Assembly (NCBI GenBank): GCA_016584305.1
Contig: JACEEZ010020120.1
Coordinates: 268,070 to 332,069, forward strand
DNA from: Chionoecetes opilio
Taxonomy: Eukaryota; Arthropoda; Malacostraca; Decapoda; Majidae
Length of the DNA stretch: 64,000 bases
Direction: 5' to 3'
Every line of letters begins with the position of its first letter. Position 1 is the stretch's first letter. Position numbers and translations under genes: made by a program. A model generated the notes under the pieces. The model had not been told where the DNA came from, searched no databases, and worked only from the letters and a program-made list of their open reading frames with translations. Positions 59,890-64,000 of the stretch are shown here, in pieces.

Positions 59890-59897
59890 AGGGTGTG

Positions 59898-59986
<89 letters not shown>
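59890..59986. repeat. (GT)n microsatellite
   Basis: Nearly pure GT over about 97 bases with one ATGT interruption. Confidence 0.95.
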
Positions 59987-60041
59987 ACTACATAGACGAC
60001 ACAATCGGTTTTTAAAGCTTACTACACACACACACAGAAAG

Positions 60042-60046
60042 AGAGA

Positions 60047-60143
<97 letters not shown>
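60042..60143. repeat. (GA)n microsatellite
   Basis: GA over about 100 bases, pure after 60056. Confidence 0.95.
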
Positions 60144-60145
<2 letters not shown>

Positions 60146-60356
60146 GGAGGGGGGGGCATAAGACAACAACCTAGTGGTGCCATGACGCTTGCTGAGCCAC
60201 GTTATCAGTCAACAAGCCAGTTCCTCAGTCCTTCCCTTACACCTAGGGGCAACAAAGCCTCCTTCTCTATCTCATGCCAAATACAATACATGCATGACTC
60301 TGACCTCCTTGCCTCGGATCCTGGACAAACAAAACAAGGCAAATACTCAGCTCTTA

Positions 60357-61072
60357 ATTGGCAACGAGCGAAGCGAGCTGCTTCATACCATAAGACCCGT
60401 GGAACCAAGTTTCCGCCAAAAAGTGAATAACTACTCCTAAATATTGTCGGATTGAGCTGAAATTTGACATGTACGTAGTGCTGTCAAAATCAATGGGGGT
60501 CTGTGCAACAAACTTTTTGCGTAAAACAAGCCCTTAATGAGTAATTCACGTAATGAGTTAATTGGCTGGAACGTGGCTCGCTGCCACGTTCCAGCCGCAA
60601 GAACTGAGCCAAAAGCAAAGGGGCCAAAGGCTGGACGCCTATACTTGATTATTATATCAAATATAGGCGTCCAGCCTTTGGCCCCTTTGCTTTTGACTCA
60701 GTTCTTGCGGCTGGAACGTGGCAGCGAGCCACGTTCCAGCCAATTAACTCATTACGTGAATTACTCATTAAGGGCTTGTTCTACGCAAAACGTTTGTTTC
60801 ACAGACCCCCATTGATTTTGACTGCAGTACTTATTTGTTGAATTTCAGCTCAATCCGACAATAATTAGGAGTATTTTACGCTAATTACTCATTAAGGGCT
60901 TGTTTTACGCAAAAAGTTTCTTGCGACGACCCCCATTGATTTTGACAGCACTACTTGCATGTCAAATTTCAGCTCAGTCCGACAATATTTAGGAGTAGTT
61001 ATTCACTTTTTGGCGGAAACTTGGTTCCACGGGTCTTATGGTAAGCGGCAGCGAGCGAAGCGAGCTGCCAAT
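60357..61072. repeat. Nested palindromic (foldback) element, 0.7 kb
   Basis: Arm A (60357-60648) is followed, after an AT-rich centre at about 60648-60660, by the inverted copy of its inner part (60660-60877). A second inverted copy of its outer part then follows (60880-61072). The arms share CTCCTAAATATTGTCGG, AACAAGCCCTTAATGAGTAA and GGACGCCTATACTTGA. Inside each inner arm is a 33-bp hairpin, GGCTGGAACGTGGC with its inverse and a 5-base loop (60564-60596). The outer ends carry GCGAGCGAAGCGAGC. No target duplication was found and no coding capacity is evident. Confidence 0.85.
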
Positions 61073-61308
61073 CATGTTCCATCCACAAACCTGATGGCCA
61101 GATAAGTCGGATTTATATACGAGTATATCTTTGTCTTGGATGCCTCACTATTAAGGCCCTCTGGGCTATGCACATATGTATGTATATACCACTTGTTGGC
61201 AGAATCTACAAAGGATACGCAATGGCTGCTAGATCCCGATCATGAAAAACAACGAAAAACAACAACGAAGAAACGCATACAGTTACAAAGATAAGTTTAT
61301 TGGGCAAG

Positions 61309-61576
61309 CTGCCGCTTACCATAAGACCTGTGGAACCAAGTTTCCGCCAAAAAGTTGATAACTACTCCTAAATATTGTCGGATTGAGCTGAAATTTGACA
61401 TGTAAGTAGTGCTGTCAAAATCAATGGGGGTCTGTGTAACAAACTTTTTGCGTAGAACAAGCCCTTAATGAGTAATTAGTGTAATGAGTTAATTGGCTGG
61501 AACGTGGCTCCCTGCCACGTTCCAGCCGCAAGAACTGAGCCAAAAGCAAAGGGACCAGAGGCTGGACGCCTATACT

Positions 61577-61578
<2 letters not shown>
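61309..61578 (+). repeat. Single arm of the same foldback family
   Basis: Matches arm A of 60357-60648 in direct orientation, including the 33-bp hairpin, and ends at CCTATACTTGA, where an AT microsatellite (61579-61610) follows. Confidence 0.85.
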
Positions 61579-61610
<32 letters not shown>

Positions 61611-61613
<3 letters not shown>

Positions 61614-62561
61614 CGTTCAATAGAACTTATTTTTGTAACTTCCATTTTCTAACCTTCCAATCTACCCATTTATGCGTGTAGGTATGAATAACTGTCCTAT
61701 CCGTTATAATATGTTCCAGAATTCCTTGTTTATATATAGTTTCCACCAATATACTTGTACCACTAAACTATCGACCCACAACGCACTTCACCGAACATCC
61801 ATGCAATGCACATCGTTTAATGGGATCACGTTCGTTTTCTTCCCTCGGTTAGTTGACAAAAGACAAAATGTTCATAATTGCTAAATAACAAATAAATATC
61901 ACTATCAATTAAGTGGTAATCTCACAAGGTCCGTCCATTCATCCCCTGCTGTGGCTCCACACCGATTCAGAGGTCACAGTATATATAGATTGTCTTGGAA
62001 GTTCCAATTTTCCCTAAAATATCCGGCATACAATACCCAAATTTTTATTTTCAACATATCAGATGTAACTAGACTGTGTAAATAACTTTCGTCTTTCTAA
62101 TTGTAATGATTTTTTTCTTTCATTTCTACTATTTACGGTCGTTTTATCCTTCATGCATGCCAGCAGGAAAAACAAGCAGCAAAAAATGATCCAGTGCGTC
62201 TGCCCTTGAAGCCATTCTCGGAAGCCATTCTCGAGCGTCCGGCAATGAGGTGTGTTTCCCTTACGTGTGTTGCGGTCACTGATTACATTGTAGAGGAGAC
62301 ATAAGAAATACAGAAGAACGGCATAAGATTTGTCCCGTAATATGACAGCAGAATATCATAGGAGTGACTTGTGAAACGCGTGATATATATACGTGCATGA
62401 CTTTCACAGGGTAATAATCATGGATTTTAAGTGTCACGGCCTGTTTTTAACATGAAAAAATTCTACATAACATTAACTAAGCACGGTGCTCTCCATTACG
62501 CCTTACTTTCATATCGACAAGAGTTCCCGGCCGATCCATATGTAGGCCTATTGTTCTCAGT
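61611..62561. other. Upstream region of the xylosyltransferase-like gene
   Basis: AT-rich, no other exon recognised. TTGTTCTCAG lies one base upstream of the start ATG, so a splice acceptor and a 5' UTR exon further upstream are possible. Confidence 0.35.
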
Positions 62562-63943
62562 ATGCCTCGTAGTGTGCAGGCAACAATTTTACTTCTTGGT
62601 GGAGTTACCTTCGTGTGGCTCCTCGTTATGTATCAGTACGTGTATCATAACTGTGATAAATATCCTATGAAGACCATTCGTAGATTTGATGTGATTCCCC
62701 AGCCTATGACTGTTGGGAGCCCTTCCTTGTTTTCCCCGATGGTCGTTGTCGCATGTGACGCTGTGCATGGCACGAGGGACATCACATCACTCAGCAGCGC
62801 CCAGAACAAAACAGATGATCCAAACTTTACAAAGCAAGTACAAGTGTCATGGTCGAGACAAGCCCAGCAGCTCACCACGCTGTTCAAAACGTTGCTCTAC
62901 TTCACCAAGGCTCCGCTGTGGCGCATCATTGTCATGACAGACACCCTTGACACCTTCAACAAGGTGCTCAACCTCACCGTCACCTTCCCTCGCCACCGAC
63001 TCCTCTTACAGCATCGGCCCATCTGGTTGCCGCAGGATCAACCTTTCATCAAGGCACATTGGCGGCCGTGTGCGTGGGCTAAACAGTTTCTGGCGGAGGC
63101 GCTGCCCGACCAACACTCCGTCGTGTATGTGGACACTGACGTGGTGTTTTTGGGCCCCGCGGAGGAGCTGTGGTGGCTGTTACGCTCCATGGGTCCCCGC
63201 CAAGCCCTGGCTCTGGCTCCGGAGCCTCAGTACCTTCTTGACAATCCCAAGCGTCCCTACGCAGGCGCAGTAGGACGCAACACTGGTGTCATGGTTGCCA
63301 ACCTGACGCGTCTGCGGCAGCTGCCTGGAGGAGGCTTGGGCAGCGCCATACTCGACTTCGGTACCATTATACCTCCGCCTCGCCACGACCAGGACGCCCT
63401 CAACCACTACCTCCTACACAGATCTCACCTGCTGCTGGAAGTAACGTCGCGCTGGAACTTTACTCCCTCGTCCTGCTTCCGCGAGACACCGCCGTGCGTC
63501 GACTGTCTCACGGCGGGGATCCTCGTGCTTCATGGCGCCGACACGGCGTTCTTCAGACTCATGGATAGGAAATTTTTGGTTCGTTAAAAAGAAGACTGAC
63601 TGGTCTGTCATTGTAATGACATGTGGTGATAGTCTAATCTTTGATACTTTGAAACTATTCTAAATGCTTTGTACCCATTACGTGTTTGGCAGATATGAAA
63701 GGTTGTTACGACAGTACGCTGATTTTTCCCCATCTTCAGGTGATGTACACAAATCTGGCGCGACTACGCTTGGGGGACGACCCACGGTTACTGCTGACGA
63801 AGGTGGAGGGTCACCTCGCCCTGGCCGATTACTGGGCCCACATATTCCCCTGCAGCAACTATTCGGGGCTAAATCATGCCCTCACCCTCCGCCTGGCTGA
63901 CGCCGCCATGGCCGCCACCCTGCAGCTGCCCCCGGGGGCCTGA
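62562..63943 (+). CDS. Glucoside xylosyltransferase-like glycosyltransferase (GT8 type), 2 exons, 406 aa
   Basis: Predicted Golgi/ER type II membrane enzyme; the GXYLT family adds xylose from UDP-xylose to O-glucose on EGF repeats of Notch-like proteins. Exons: 62562-63578 and 63740-63943, phase 0 junction. A short N-tail precedes a membrane anchor (about residues 7-28), then a stem and the catalytic domain from about residue 58 (PMVVVACD). Key features are RIIVMTD, HWRPCAWAKQFL, the metal-binding DxD motif VVYVDTDVVFLGP (D191, D193), NTGVMVANLTR, HDQDALN and FTPSSCF with the nearby PPCVDC, then VLHGAD. Exon 2 (VMYTNLARLRLGDD ... ALADYWAHIFPCS) matches the family's C-terminal helical tail. 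Length is near human GXYLT1 (440). The donor GTTCGT is weak; without splicing the frame stops nine bases later at 341 aa. Assignment to the GXYLT rather than the XXYLT branch is likely but not certain. Confidence 0.85.
63740..63943 (+). CDS. C-terminal exon of the xylosyltransferase-like gene
   Basis: The acceptor CCCATCTTCAG precedes GTG ATG TAC, giving VMYTNLARL and a 67-residue tail ending LPPGA and TGA. Joining to 63578 preserves the frame across a 161-bp intron. Confidence 0.75.
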   Translation: MMYTNLARLRLGDDPRLLLTKVEGHLALADYWAHIFPCSNYSGLNHALTLRLADAAMAATLQLPPGA

Positions 63944-64000
63944 TCACCTTCCTCACCTCTGTGCGTCCCGTCATGGCCAGCGAGCCACGATCTCTACTCA

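Noticed and set aside
59798..60169. Open frames over 100 aa on both strands
   Set aside because: They run through GT and GA microsatellites and encode only dipeptide repeats.

Overview
The window is nuclear DNA of an animal with intron-rich genes, most likely an arthropod and probably a decapod crustacean. The pointers are arthropod-like proteins, TTAGG-type short repeats, long GT/GA/CT microsatellites and a dense load of tRNA-derived SINEs, LINE 3' ends and small terminal-inverted-repeat (TIR) elements. The taxon is inferred; no species marker is present. All gene models come from reading splice sites, phases and family motifs by eye.

Four protein-coding genes can be modelled from start to stop. 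(1) 3928-16195, minus strand: beta-hexosaminidase, 13 coding exons, 548 aa. (2) 22259-30219, minus: mitochondrial tricarboxylate/citrate carrier (SLC25A1 type), 6 coding exons, 318 aa. (3) 36465-47573, minus: UDP-glucose 4-epimerase (GALE), 386 aa. Its sixth coding position is occupied by two alternative exons of identical length (193 bp each), 39% identical in protein and apparently mutually exclusive. (4) 62562-63943, plus: a glucoside-xylosyltransferase-like type II membrane glycosyltransferase, 2 exons, 406 aa. In every model the exon phases agree and the summed coding length is divisible by three.

The genes are not an operon. Two handle sugar residues (hexosaminidase in lysosomal degradation, GALE in UDP-sugar interconversion), one uses UDP-xylose in glycoprotein modification, and one exports citrate from mitochondria. 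Any functional link between neighbours is coincidental as far as the sequence shows.

The rest is introns, probable 3' UTRs and mobile DNA. At least five non-autonomous TIR elements have intact 8-bp target-site duplications (29056-29399, 32194-33677, 33741-33905, 48561-51403, 53821-54210). A separate DNA transposon at 54701-57080 has CACTGGTCGACA ends, a TAATAA duplication and a decayed, zinc-ribbon-like putative transposase of a family I cannot name. Other items are a perfect 54-bp palindrome, a 0.7-kb nested palindrome near 60.7 kb, several nested insertions, three copies of one tRNA-type SINE and a minisatellite carried inside a TIR element.

The main discovery candidates are the GALE alternative exons, the unclassified transposon, and the recurrence of TTAGG-like runs in the loops of unrelated foldback elements.
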